Below are positions 25,643 through 34,934 of a stretch of DNA of 64,000 bases, one piece after another. The number at the start of each line of letters is the position of its first letter. Position 1 is the first letter of the stretch. The notes under the pieces are model-generated. The model was not told where the DNA came from and did no database searches. It was given only the letters and a program-made list of their open reading frames with translations. Origin of the DNA: an uncultured Porphyromonadaceae bacterium (GTDB lineage Bacteria; Bacteroidota; Bacteroidia; Bacteroidales; Muribaculaceae); assembly GCA_900547825.1 (NCBI GenBank), contig URII01000005.1:1-64000 (forward strand), read 5' to 3'. The position numbers and the translations under genes were made by a program.

Positions 25643-26686
25643 ATGGAAGAACCGAAACTCACTGAAATATCGGAATTGGGCGAATTCGGTTTAATAGACC
25701 GTCTTACACATGAGCTGCCTAAGGTAAATACATCTACCGGGAAAAGTGTAGGTGATGACGCTGCTGTGCTTGAATACCCCGGCACAGAGGTGCTCGTAAC
25801 CACCGACATGCTTCTTGAGGGAGTGCATTTTGACCTAACATATGTTCCGCTCAAACACCTCGGCTATAAAGCTGCCGTGGTTAATTTTTCGGATATTTAC
25901 GCCATGAACGGCACTCCCCGTCAGATTACAGTGTCGCTGGGCATATCCAGAAGGTTTGCGGTGGAACATATCGAACAGCTTTATGACGGTATACGGACAG
26001 CCTGTGAGATCTATGGCGTGGATATTGTGGGTGGTGACACCTGCGCCTCACGTCAGGGTCTTGTGATAAGCATAACTTGTATAGGTGACGCTAAAAAGGA
26101 GGATATAGTATATCGCAACGGGGCCAAGGATACGGACCTTATCTGCGTATCGGGCGATTTCGGCGCCGCTTATATGGGTCTCCAGCTTCTTGAACGCGAA
26201 AAAGTGGCTTCAGCGGGGCAGAAGGATTTTGTGCCGCAGTTTCACGGCAAAGAGTATCTTGTGGAGCGTCAGCTCAAACCTGAGGCCCGCAAAGATATAA
26301 TAGCACGCTTACGTGAAGCAGATATAAAGCCCACGGCCATGATGGATGTGAGCGACGGGCTTTCGTCAGAACTCATACATATATGCCGGCAGAGCCACAC
26401 GGGGTGCCGGATTTATGAGGACCGTATCCCCATCGACTATCAGACGGCAGTTATGGCCGAGGAGCTTAATATGAATCTTGTGACGGCTGCTCTCAATGGC
26501 GGGGAGGATTATGAACTTCTGTTCACCGTGCCGCTGCATGACCATGATAAGGTATCGAAGATAGAAGGGGTAAAAGTTATAGGACATATAACCAAAGCGG
26601 ATCTCGGATGCGCCATGATAACCCGCGATGGCGGCGAAATCGAGCTTAAAGCTCAGGGCTGGAACCCTCTGGCTCATAAATCCTGA
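25643..26686 (+). CDS. thiL: Thiamine-monophosphate kinase
   Basis: 347-aa ATP-dependent enzyme for the last step of thiamine diphosphate synthesis. The GDDAAVLE metal-binding motif, VTTDMLLEGVHFD, AVVNFSDIYAMNGTPRQ, DIVGGDTCAS, and MMDVSDGLSSELIHI followed by NGGEDYELLFTVP are all present. Last gene of the sppA operon, ending at a strong bidirectional terminator. No TPP riboswitch is seen near it. Confidence 0.96.
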   Translation: MEEPKLTEISELGEFGLIDRLTHELPKVNTSTGKSVGDDAAVLEYPGTEVLVTTDMLLEGVHFDLTYVPLKHLGYKAAVVNFSDIYAMNGTPRQITVSLGISRRFAVEHIEQLYDGIRTACEIYGVDIVGGDTCASRQGLVISITCIGDAKKEDIVYRNGAKDTDLICVSGDFGAAYMGLQLLEREKVASAGQKDFVPQFHGKEYLVERQLKPEARKDIIARLREADIKPTAMMDVSDGLSSELIHICRQSHTGCRIYEDRIPIDYQTAVMAEELNMNLVTAALNGGEDYELLFTVPLHDHDKVSKIEGVKVIGHITKADLGCAMITRDGGEIELKAQGWNPLAHKS

Positions 26687-26700
26687 CCTATTTACAGTAC

Positions 26701-26748
26701 AATAAGAAAATTACCCTGACTGGCAACAGTCAGGGTAATTTTCTTATT
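26701..26748. terminator. Bidirectional terminator between thiL and the T9SS adhesin gene
   Basis: A perfect 22-bp stem (26701-26722 with 26727-26748) around the tetraloop GCAA, with A-tracts on the left and T-tracts on the right. It serves both convergent transcripts. Confidence 0.92.
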
Positions 26749-26780
26749 TCTCCATATGGTCAGGAGATAAAGAGGCCATG

Positions 26781-29700
26781 TTATGGTATGACTACTTTCC
26801 GCGCGTCAGTGCCGCGTACCATTATATATATCCCCTTGGTAAGGTTCTGTTCAGGTACTTTCACTCCGCTGAGATTGTAGAATACTGCATTATCGGTTGC
26901 ACCATTATTCGTCATAATGCCGTCTATGCCTGAATATGTAAGATTGACGCTTGCCACATTGCTCTCGGCAACGGCGCCATGATTGTAGACAGGAACAACA
27001 GTATAGTTGAATTCATAATTGCCTTCCGGTGAGTTTTCCTCAAGCGGACGATCTGTGAATGATGTCCCGTTGTGAGGCTCGGCAGTCAGCATTGTGCCGT
27101 TGCGGAACACATGATATCCTGTAATAGCGAGATCCTCCGGCTGCGAAGGTGCAGCTTCATATGTAACGTCATCAATGAAAAGAGCGAGAGTATCGTAGGA
27201 TGTATGTCGTATTGCAAAATATCTGGCACCTGCGGGAAGCTCAAGACTGAATAGGGTCCATTCTTCCGGAGCGGTTCCATCTGCATTAAGGCCGCTTACT
27301 GTTTCGATTTTGGAAGTGAAACTGTCTTTCTGATTGTCGGTTGTGGAATAGTAAACTTCGAATGTTTCCGGCCATGCCACGGTGAAACTCTTGCCATAGA
27401 ACGTCACGGTCTGTGCTGCTCCTGAAAGCTCGGGAGAGATAAGCCAGTTGTCATTCTGAGCCGATTGGGCACTTATGGCAAGCATATAACGTTGTCCGCT
27501 ATGGGCCACTGCGTCGGGAGCATATGTGTCGGGTATGTTGGCAACTACGTTGTCGAAAAGCTGAAATGCGATAGGTGATGTCTGATAGGGATTGTAAAGT
27601 TCGCGGAACACATTGTAAGTCTTACATCCGTCACCGTCAAATACAGTCCAGTTACCGGCTCCGCTGATCGACATGGGAGTGTAGTCGGCACTCTCAAAAT
27701 CCTCCGTTACAGTTTCTGCTACCGGTTCCCCTATCACCGGTGCGCTCCAGCTCAGCAATACTTCCTGCTCATTTACAACAGCCGACAGATCCGTTACGGT
27801 GGGATATGACGCTCTGCCCACGGCTACAGTTGCCTTTGCCGTATTGTTGTCCGGAGTCACATCTCCGTCCAATGTAAGCGTAAGCGCCACTTCCAGTGAT
27901 TCAGGAGCATTAAACGGAACGATATAGTCAAGGCTCACATCCGTGAATTTATTGGCTGCAAGTTCCTCAACAGGCACAGAGTTTATGGTCTCACCGTTCA
28001 CTGTCCACACTGCCACAGGATTAGCCGCTTCGGTACCTAAATTCTCAACATGTGCCGTGAATTTTAATTCATCGCCTAACTTTGCTTTCTCCTGCCCGGT
28101 CATTGCCACTATGCGCACATCGGTAGCCGATAAATCGATTACCCTTATGTTGTCAACAGGAATACTCCATGTATGTTCATCATCATTATGGGCCGCAGTA
28201 AATCTGAGTTCAAACATTACGGCACCTTGATTCTTGAATCCGTCGAGAGGAATGCGTGCGAGAGTCCAATCGTCAGTAGGTGCTTCCTGAAGATTGATTG
28301 TCTTTTCTATGGTCAGGTTTTCGCAGTCAGTACCGACAAGCACATCAATTATGTTTCCTTTTCCCTGATACCAGAATTCCAGCACCGGATTTCCGGCTGT
28401 GGAGATATCGGCACGTGTGGAGATAAGTCCGTACATGGCGTTTTCATCAATCGGCAACCACAGATAGAAACCCTGGTCTCCGTCGTGTGATTTAAGCGGT
28501 TCGGGTGCATCCGGATCCTCCGGATCAAAAAGCGATGCAAAATAATCGTCAGTTATTGTTCCGTTCTGCTGCTGACCATGACTCTGCGGATCTGTAAGCC
28601 ATATGCGGTCATATCGTCCGTTGGTAAACGACTCGGTAAATGGCAGAGATTCGGGCACACCTACAGTTGCGATGTTCGAAGTATTGTCAAGTGAATAATA
28701 TTCACCGAAGCCGGCTGTTACCTGATACGCGACGAAATCCTGTTCCGTAATATCCGGATATGTAAACACAAAGGAAGTTTCGGATGTGGTGGCTATGGCT
28801 GGATCATACATTGTTCCGAACGCGTCGAATATATAATAGGTTATCTGGTCCGGATCTACATATCCGCCATGTTCACCTGTCTCAGGAACCGCATCCCAGC
28901 TTAATGTGGCGCTTTTATAGTCCGCACCGACTGTAAGCCTGACATTTTCCGGCGCCAACGGTGTGTCGATGCCGCACCAGATGGATTTATACTCCACCAT
29001 GTCGCCGGCGGTATCGCCTACATAAGCAACGCCGGTAAAGCGGTTGTTTATGCCCTGGTACATTTCCACATTCTCAATTGTTATGACCTGTCCGGGTGTG
29101 ACATTCTCATAAACGAATTTGTCCACGCCCCAGCGTGAGGTTATCTCTACCTTTGATATTTCAGTAAGATCATCACCTTTTTTTGTCTTTGTAGGAGCTG
29201 TATAGGTGACGGTAGCTTCCAGTTCTCCCCTGGGAGCAAGCACCCAGCTGAGTTCACCTGCTGCCGGAGGATCCACTTGTACTGGTGGTGTAACACTACC
29301 TTCACGCACACTGAGATTAGCTAACTTCAGGGCCCCTTTCATGGCTTGGGTTGTGGTGCAGTGGAAGCCGATATAATAGTAGCCTTCTTCAGGTATGGCA
29401 CAATTATGTTCATACTTTGTCATGGCTTTTTCAGTGTACTTAGTGGTGGGAACAATCTCAGCACCGGCGCCCTCTACGGTCGGAGAGGTGGCCAGATTTA
29501 CATTCATTTCCACGGCAGTAGCTCCCGAACCCATAAATCCGACTTCAAACGAGACTACATAATTCCCGGGCATAAAATGGATAGGCACCGTGAACAGCCA
29601 GTCATCATTGACATCTGTCTCATTCGGGGCCATGCATGCCGAATAGCCGTTGACAGTACCGAACTGCCATTTACGGTTGTCGTTATTTACATTTACAGCG

Positions 29701-29942
29701 GTGTAGTTCTTTATTTCCGTACCTGCCTTGCCAAGATCATGGGTAAAGGGTACTTCCACTGCATTTGCTGGAGCTTCCGCAGTACGTAAAGGTGTTTTTA
29801 GGGCTATTACTCTGCGTTCCCGGTTTATTTGCTTTAATGATCCCGTCGAGGATGGTGAAATCTCTCTGTCAGGAACGTTTGCTCCGGCTGCCATTACCGA
29901 CATCAGTGCAATTGAAATTAGTAGAATCTTTTTCATACGCAT
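26781..29942 (-). CDS. Large secreted protein with cleaved-adhesin-like modules and a T9SS sorting tail
   Basis: 1053-aa predicted surface or secreted protein. It has a Sec signal peptide (MKKILLISIALMSVMAAGA, with ATG choices at 29942 and 29936), beta-sandwich repeats, and two regions resembling cleaved-adhesin/choice-of-anchor J domains: about residues 430-600 (LPFTESFTNGRYDRIW) and about 760-930 (TVTEDFESADYTP, NDNWLISPEL, YFAIRHTSYDTLALFIDDVTYE). A CARDB-like module lies between. The end, FYNLSGVKVPEQNLTKGIYIM, is a type A T9SS C-terminal domain. No protease catalytic motif is visible, so it is probably an adhesin or matrix protein rather than an enzyme. Confidence 0.8.
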   Translation of the reverse strand: MRMKKILLISIALMSVMAAGANVPDREISPSSTGSLKQINRERRVIALKTPLRTAEAPANAVEVPFTHDLGKAGTEIKNYTAVNVNNDNRKWQFGTVNGYSACMAPNETDVNDDWLFTVPIHFMPGNYVVSFEVGFMGSGATAVEMNVNLATSPTVEGAGAEIVPTTKYTEKAMTKYEHNCAIPEEGYYYIGFHCTTTQAMKGALKLANLSVREGSVTPPVQVDPPAAGELSWVLAPRGELEATVTYTAPTKTKKGDDLTEISKVEITSRWGVDKFVYENVTPGQVITIENVEMYQGINNRFTGVAYVGDTAGDMVEYKSIWCGIDTPLAPENVRLTVGADYKSATLSWDAVPETGEHGGYVDPDQITYYIFDAFGTMYDPAIATTSETSFVFTYPDITEQDFVAYQVTAGFGEYYSLDNTSNIATVGVPESLPFTESFTNGRYDRIWLTDPQSHGQQQNGTITDDYFASLFDPEDPDAPEPLKSHDGDQGFYLWLPIDENAMYGLISTRADISTAGNPVLEFWYQGKGNIIDVLVGTDCENLTIEKTINLQEAPTDDWTLARIPLDGFKNQGAVMFELRFTAAHNDDEHTWSIPVDNIRVIDLSATDVRIVAMTGQEKAKLGDELKFTAHVENLGTEAANPVAVWTVNGETINSVPVEELAANKFTDVSLDYIVPFNAPESLEVALTLTLDGDVTPDNNTAKATVAVGRASYPTVTDLSAVVNEQEVLLSWSAPVIGEPVAETVTEDFESADYTPMSISGAGNWTVFDGDGCKTYNVFRELYNPYQTSPIAFQLFDNVVANIPDTYAPDAVAHSGQRYMLAISAQSAQNDNWLISPELSGAAQTVTFYGKSFTVAWPETFEVYYSTTDNQKDSFTSKIETVSGLNADGTAPEEWTLFSLELPAGARYFAIRHTSYDTLALFIDDVTYEAAPSQPEDLAITGYHVFRNGTMLTAEPHNGTSFTDRPLEENSPEGNYEFNYTVVPVYNHGAVAESNVASVNLTYSGIDGIMTNNGATDNAVFYNLSGVKVPEQNLTKGIYIMVRGTDARKVVIP

Positions 29943-29967
29943 ATTAAAAAGAGGTTATGTTGGTCTA

Positions 29968-29997
29968 ATTGCAAATATAATACAATATTTTGCAATT
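29968..29997. promoter_or_regulatory. Promoter region with an inverted repeat upstream of the T9SS adhesin gene
   Basis: Minus-strand -7 box TATATTTG (29979-29972) embedded in a near-perfect inverted repeat whose arms contain AATTGCAAATAT and ATATTTTGCAATT (29968-29997). A smaller palindrome GATTGC/GCAATC lies at 30059-30074. A regulator binding TTGCAA-type sites is possible; inference. Confidence 0.4.
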
Positions 29998-30078
29998 GGA
30001 AAATTTAGATAAAAAATATTCGGGACGAGCTTTTTCTAAAAGCACACCCTTCCTCGATGATTGCATTTGCAATCAATA

Positions 30079-30840
30079 TTAAAAAGACGGATTATAGTAG
30101 GGATAAGTTACGTTCCATAGATATAGGGCATAAGGCGGCATTGAAGTGCCTGCAGCACAGCGGTTGCGGGATTCTATGATCTGCATCCAGTCCGGCAGAG
30201 TGATTTTGCCACGTCCCACATCAATGAGGGTACCTACTACCGCACGCACCATATTGCGTAGAAAACGGTCGGCGGTGATCTCAAAATACCATGTTTCCGC
30301 ATCGCCTCCTTCCCTCACCCATCGTGCATCGGTCACATGGCATATATTGGTGCGGGCATCGCTATGAAGTTTGGCAAACGAGGTGAAGTCATCAATAGCC
30401 GTAAGTGTGGCCGCGCATCGGTTCATGGCCTCGAAATCAAGGCTTGAGGGTGTATGCCATGACAATCCCACAGCAAACGGTGATCTCCGCATGTTCACAT
30501 AATAACGGTAGGTACGCGATGTGGCGTCGAACCGGGCATGGGAACCATCCGGCACTTCTGTCAGTGAAAAAACAGTTATGTCGGGCCCGCAGATAGCATT
30601 GATTTTGCGTGGGAGCAATTGTGCCTCAGATGCGGTTATATCCATATCGGCATGCGCCACCATGCACCGTGCGTTGACACCGGCGTCCGTACGTCCGGCG
30701 CCTGTTATGGCCACCGGCTTTCGGAGCAACATCGAGAGTGCTTCCTCAATAGTCTGCTGAACGCTTATATCGTCAGGCTGAGTCTGCCATCCATGATATG
30801 CGGCACCCCGGTAGGCAAGATGAATGAAATAGCGTGGCAT
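30079..30840 (-). CDS. truA: tRNA pseudouridine synthase A
   Basis: 253-aa enzyme isomerising uridines 38-40 of the tRNA anticodon arm. The catalytic aspartate is in GAGRTDAGVNARCMVAH; also visible are YHGWQTQP, DATSRTYRYYV and RFLRNMVRAVVGTLIDVGRG. Its start overlaps the speA stop (TGATG), so it is translated from the same transcript. Confidence 0.96.
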   Translation of the reverse strand: MPRYFIHLAYRGAAYHGWQTQPDDISVQQTIEEALSMLLRKPVAITGAGRTDAGVNARCMVAHADMDITASEAQLLPRKINAICGPDITVFSLTEVPDGSHARFDATSRTYRYYVNMRRSPFAVGLSWHTPSSLDFEAMNRCAATLTAIDDFTSFAKLHSDARTNICHVTDARWVREGGDAETWYFEITADRFLRNMVRAVVGTLIDVGRGKITLPDWMQIIESRNRCAAGTSMPPYALYLWNVTYPYYNPSF

Positions 30841-32738
30841 CAGTCACGTTCAAGATATGTGTAGCCATAAAGCCCTGAACGGTAGTTGTTCAGGAACGCA
30901 CGGCCTTCGTCGGGTGTGATCTTGCCTGCTTTCATGGCCATGGTGACCCAGGTCTCCACATTACGCACAAGCCGTTTGGAATTGTACTGCACATAGTCAA
31001 GCACTTCTTCCACGGTTTCTCCGTCTATTATCTTGTCTATTTCATATTTGTCCTTATGCACGCTTATATGGACGGCGTTTGTATCACCGAAAAGATTGTG
31101 CATGTCGCCTAATATTTCCTGATAGGCTCCGACAAGGAACACTGCAAGATAATACGGCTCACCTGCCTTTACGGGATGTACGGGCAAACTCGGTGAAGTT
31201 CCTCCGGAAGTGATGAAATTCGCTATCTTGCCGTCGCTGTCACAGGTCATGTCCTGGATGGTGCATGTGCGTGTGGGCTTTTCGTCAAGCCTTGAGATTG
31301 GCATAATGGGAAACACCTGATCAATGGCCCATGTGTCGGGAAGCGACTGGAAAAGCGAGAAATTACAGAAATATTTGTCAGGAATCATCCGTGATATCTT
31401 ACGGAGTTCCTCAGGCGGATGCTTCATGCTTGCAGCCATCTCGGCAACTTCGCGGGCAATGGACCAGAACAGTTTTTCAATCTGTGCGCGTGTGGTGAGG
31501 TCAAGCATGCCGAGGCTGAACAGATCGAGAGCTTCCTCCCTGATCTGCAATGCGTCATGCCAACCTTCAAACAATCGGGCGTTGTCAAGTTTGTCCCAAA
31601 TGTCATACAGCTCTATGAGCAGTTCATGGGAGTCGGGTGTAATCTCCTCGTTGTCCTTCCATTGGGGCAAACTTGTGGTTTCCAGCACTTCGAACACGAG
31701 CACTGAATGATGGGCCGTGAGCGATCGTCCGCTTTCGGTAATGATGTTGGGTTGCCTGAGATTGTTTTTCTCGCACACATCCACAAGAGCCGAAACGGAG
31801 TCGTTGGCATATTCCTGAATGGAGTAGTTCATCGAGCTTTCCGAAGAAGAATTGCGTGTTCCGTCATAGTCGACACCAAGGCCGCCACCGATATCCACAA
31901 ACTCCACATTGAATCCCATTTTGCTGAGCTGTACATAGAATTGCATAGCCTCTTTGAGGGCATTCTTTATGCGGCGTATTTTGGTAATCTGGCTGCCGAT
32001 ATGGAAATGTATCAGTTTTAGACAATCTTCCAACTTATTACGGCGCAGAAAATCGATGGCTTCCAGCAACTCACTGGAATTAAGCCCGAATTTGGACTGG
32101 TCGCCCCCGCTTTCCTCCCATTTTCCGGATCCGAGACTTGAAATTTTGATCCGGATGCCTATATTGGGGGATATGCCGAGGCGCCGTGCTACACTGGCAA
32201 TTATTTTAAGTTCGCTGATTTTTTCAACAACTATATATATGCGGCGACCCATTTTCTGAGCCAGAAGAGCCAGCTCAATATAGTTTTCGTCCTTATAACC
32301 GTTGCATATTATCAATGCGTTCTCAACTATGTTAGTGGCAAGCACGGCATGGAGTTCGGGTTTGGAACCGGCCTCAAGCCCTATGTTGAATTTTTTTCCA
32401 TGGCTTACAATCTCTTCGGCCACCGGACGCATCTGATTGACTTTTATAGGATAGATTATGAAATTGCTGCCGGTATAATTGTACTCTTCGGCAGCCTTTT
32501 TGAAACAGTTGGAAATTTTTTCGATGCGGTTGTCAAGAATGTCAGGAAAACGCAGCAAAACAGGGGCGGTGACATCGCGCACCTGAAGTTCGTCCATAAG
32601 CGCTTTAAGATCGACAGCAGCACATCCCTCACGGGGAGTCACCACAACGTGGCCCTCCTCGTTTATGGAGAAATACTTAAGCCCCCAGCCGTTGATGTTG
32701 TAGAGCTCCTTGCTGTCGTCAATTTTCCATCTTCTCAT
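30840..32738 (-). CDS. speA: Biosynthetic arginine decarboxylase
   Basis: About 632-aa PLP enzyme converting arginine to agmatine for polyamine synthesis. The PLP lysine is in IIYPIKVNQMRPV; other fold-III motifs are LEAGSKPEL, ICNGYKDENYIELALLA, FHIGSQI and FVDIGGGLGVDYDGT, followed by the C-terminal CDSDGKIANF. The start at 32738 (MRRWKIDDSKELYN) is the family start; the longer ATG at 32774 is unlikely. truA follows with a one-base overlap. Confidence 0.96.
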   Translation of the reverse strand: MRRWKIDDSKELYNINGWGLKYFSINEEGHVVVTPREGCAAVDLKALMDELQVRDVTAPVLLRFPDILDNRIEKISNCFKKAAEEYNYTGSNFIIYPIKVNQMRPVAEEIVSHGKKFNIGLEAGSKPELHAVLATNIVENALIICNGYKDENYIELALLAQKMGRRIYIVVEKISELKIIASVARRLGISPNIGIRIKISSLGSGKWEESGGDQSKFGLNSSELLEAIDFLRRNKLEDCLKLIHFHIGSQITKIRRIKNALKEAMQFYVQLSKMGFNVEFVDIGGGLGVDYDGTRNSSSESSMNYSIQEYANDSVSALVDVCEKNNLRQPNIITESGRSLTAHHSVLVFEVLETTSLPQWKDNEEITPDSHELLIELYDIWDKLDNARLFEGWHDALQIREEALDLFSLGMLDLTTRAQIEKLFWSIAREVAEMAASMKHPPEELRKISRMIPDKYFCNFSLFQSLPDTWAIDQVFPIMPISRLDEKPTRTCTIQDMTCDSDGKIANFITSGGTSPSLPVHPVKAGEPYYLAVFLVGAYQEILGDMHNLFGDTNAVHISVHKDKYEIDKIIDGETVEEVLDYVQYNSKRLVRNVETWVTMAMKAGKITPDEGRAFLNNYRSGLYGYTYLERD

Positions 32739-32787
32739 AATCTGTCGGTATAAAAGCGGTATAAGAATCGTCAATTAAAAATCCCGA

Positions 32788-32795
32788 CAAATTTA
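32788..32795 (-). promoter_or_regulatory. -7 box of speA
   Basis: TAAATTTG on the minus strand, 50 bp before the chosen start. No clear -33 TTG at standard spacing. Confidence 0.45.
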
Positions 32796-32888
32796 GCGAA
32801 AATATTTTTCCCTGCCATAAATGCCGTTCCATATAATCGAGCCGGATAAAATAAGTGGACGGTAAAAACATTTTTAACTGAGCGTTGG

Positions 32889-32918
32889 TTGTAATATAAC
32901 TAAAATAGGTTATCTTTG
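32889..32918 (+). promoter_or_regulatory. Promoter of the OmpA/TPR lipoprotein gene
   Basis: TTG (32889-32891), 19-bp spacer, TATCTTTG (32911-32918), about 69 bp before the ATG. A consensus Bacteroidetes promoter. Confidence 0.7.
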
Positions 32919-32986
32919 CGATTAGATATTCATCACGTGTAAAACTATCGATCAAACAACAAATCAAATTTCATAAACAACTCATT

Positions 32987-34675
32987 ATGAGCAAAAAACT
33001 CTCGTATGCCATTGTAGTTGCCGCAGGCACAGTCCTTATGTCGTGCAACAGCAAGATGAACCAGTTCAAGGCTGATTACTTCAACGTCAACCCTAATCCA
33101 TTGGAGGTAGTAGGACGCAAAGTGCCCGCCACAGTCACAGCAAACGTGCCGCCTAAATTCTTTGTGAAGAATGCAGAAGTCACTGTGACCCCTACATTAG
33201 TATATGAAGGGGGATCGGCAACATCAGTGCCTTATACTTTCCAGGGCGAGAAAGTACGTGGCAACAATCCTGTTGTAAGCTATTCCAATGGCGGCACCAT
33301 GACCATACCCGTAAGCTATGATTATGTGCCTGAAATGATCAAGAGTGATCTGGTACTTAACTTTGAAGTAGTACAGGGCGGAAAGAAATATGTGCTTCCT
33401 GCCGTGACTGTGGCAAACGGCGTTGTGGCAACAGCAGCCCTTACGGACGTGGCTACAATAAATCCCGCTTCGGCACAGGACAAGTTCCAGCGCATAATAA
33501 ACGAGAAGTACAGCGCCGACATACGCTTCCTTATCAATCGGGCCAACATCCGCGAAAGTGAGCTCAAGACACCTGAAATGCAGGCGTTCAATCAGGATCT
33601 GCTTTCAGCCAACCGCGATTCATCACGTGTGATTGATGAAATCAATATATCATCATACGCGTCGCCCGACGGCTCCCTTGAATTCAACACAAAACTTGCC
33701 GAAGAGCGTGAAACAACCACTCAGGCTTATCTTAAAAACAAACTTAAAAAGGACAATATCACAGAATTCGGCGAACTTACCGCACAATTCACCCCTGAGG
33801 ACTGGGAAGGATTCCAGCGTCTTGTGGCAGCATCCGACATTCAGGACAAAGATCTTATAATCAGCGTTCTGTCAATGTATAAGGATCCCGAACAGCGCGA
33901 AATTGAAATCCGCAACATAGCAAACGTATTCGATCAGGTTGCTGACCAGATACTTCCCCAACTCCGTTATTCGCGTCTCACGGCATCAGTCAACGTAATA
34001 GGCCGCAGCGATGAACAGCTCAACAAACAGTTTGACACCGATCCTTCGAAACTTTCTGTTGACGAGCTTCTTTACACCGCAACACTTACAAACAACAACG
34101 ACCGTAAGAAAGCCATCTATGAAGCCTGCATACGCCAGTATCCCGACGATTACCGGGCATACAACAACCTTGGCCGGATCCAGTTCCAGGAAAAAGATTT
34201 CACCGCTGCCGAGGCCAACTTTGCCCGTGCTACACGTCTTAACCCCAACGCTCCCGAAATGAAGATGAACGAAGGTGTGATAGCTTTGCTTAAGAACGAC
34301 TATAACACAGCCAATCAGAAATTCGGCAACGCCGGTGGTGTAAAAGAACTTGACGAAGCTCTCGGAACATATTATCTGCTTCAGGGCGACAACAACGCCG
34401 CTGCACGTGCTTTCGGCGATGTGAAATCGAACAATGCCGCCGTTGCACAGATTCTTACAAAGGATTATTCAAAGGCTCAGTCAACTTTGTCCGGAATTTC
34501 CGAACCCGACGCCACCACCTATTATCTGAAAGCCGTGCTCGGTGCACGTACCAACAACGAGAGCGCTGTGACCACCAACCTGCGTCAGGCAATCAAACTT
34601 GACGACTCTCTTGCCAAACTCGCCATGAACGATATTGAATTCTCGAAATTCAATCTAGCTTCGGTGCTCAACTAA
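32987..34675 (+). CDS. Lipoprotein with OmpA-like domain and TPR repeats
   Basis: 562-aa lipoprotein with lipobox VLMSC (C20). A beta-rich N-terminal region (about 25-170) is followed by an OmpA-type module (EINISSYASPDGSLEFNTKLAEERETTTQAYLKNKL, about 210-300). TPR-like helical repeats come next (RAYNNLGRIQFQEKDFTAAEANFARATRLNPNAPEMKMNEGVIALL, from about 375). It resembles envelope-scaffold proteins of Bacteroidota; peptidoglycan contact via the OmpA-like part is possible, but this is not a canonical PG-binding motif. Strong promoter and codon use of an abundant protein. Its function is unknown. Confidence 0.8.
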   Translation: MSKKLSYAIVVAAGTVLMSCNSKMNQFKADYFNVNPNPLEVVGRKVPATVTANVPPKFFVKNAEVTVTPTLVYEGGSATSVPYTFQGEKVRGNNPVVSYSNGGTMTIPVSYDYVPEMIKSDLVLNFEVVQGGKKYVLPAVTVANGVVATAALTDVATINPASAQDKFQRIINEKYSADIRFLINRANIRESELKTPEMQAFNQDLLSANRDSSRVIDEINISSYASPDGSLEFNTKLAEERETTTQAYLKNKLKKDNITEFGELTAQFTPEDWEGFQRLVAASDIQDKDLIISVLSMYKDPEQREIEIRNIANVFDQVADQILPQLRYSRLTASVNVIGRSDEQLNKQFDTDPSKLSVDELLYTATLTNNNDRKKAIYEACIRQYPDDYRAYNNLGRIQFQEKDFTAAEANFARATRLNPNAPEMKMNEGVIALLKNDYNTANQKFGNAGGVKELDEALGTYYLLQGDNNAAARAFGDVKSNNAAVAQILTKDYSKAQSTLSGISEPDATTYYLKAVLGARTNNESAVTTNLRQAIKLDDSLAKLAMNDIEFSKFNLASVLN

Positions 34676-34696
34676 GCTTTAACAATACTTAACCAC

Positions 34697-34746
34697 TCGA
34701 AAGGTGATGCAAATGATTACTTTAGTAACTTTGCATCACCTTTCGA
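34697..34746. repeat. 17-bp perfect inverted repeat containing the tRNA -7 box
   Basis: TCGAAAGGTGATGCAAA (34697-34713) and its exact complement (34730-34746), with an inner 4-bp stem in the 16-bp spacer. TAACTTTG (34726-34733) overlaps the right arm and is correctly placed to start the tRNA transcript about 28 bp upstream of its 5' end. It could also terminate the preceding lipoprotein transcript, although no T-run follows. Confidence 0.65.
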
Positions 34747-34767
34747 CATTACCTTTAAAAGGCGATT

Positions 34768-34843
34768 GCGGTAGTAGCTCAGTTGGTAGAGCATCAGCTT
34801 CCCAAGCTGAGGGTCACGAGTTCGAGCCTCGCCTACCGCTCCA
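34768..34843 (+). tRNA. tRNA-Gly (anticodon CCC)
   Basis: 76 nt including an encoded CCA. Acceptor GCGGTAG pairs with CTACCGC, the D-arm is GCTCAGTTGGTAGAGC, and the anticodon stem TCAGC/GCTGA encloses loop TTCCCAA, giving anticodon CCC. The T-loop is TTCGAGC. The outermost T-stem pair is an A-C mismatch. Reads GGG codons. Confidence 0.95.
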
Positions 34844-34848
34844 AGACA

Positions 34849-34908
34849 CAAGCCATTCGGAACCAGTCAGTTAATGACGTCTCCGAATGACTTGCATCTT
34901 TTTTTTTT
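34849..34908 (+). terminator. Rho-independent terminator of the tRNA-Gly transcript
   Basis: 13-bp stem with one mismatch (34849-34861 with 34882-34894), followed by a run of about ten T residues. It separates the tRNA from the beta-lactamase gene. Confidence 0.85.
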
Positions 34909-34934
34909 AAAACTTATTAAACATCATTTTACAG

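Noticed and set aside
25631..26700. TPP riboswitch for thiL
   Set aside because: thiL starts 12 bp after the PNP gene, leaving no room, and no thi-box sequence is seen ahead of the operon.
30059..30074. GATTGC/GCAATC palindrome as the truA terminator
   Set aside because: The stem is only 6 bp, with no T-run on the minus strand; it was kept only as a possible regulatory repeat.
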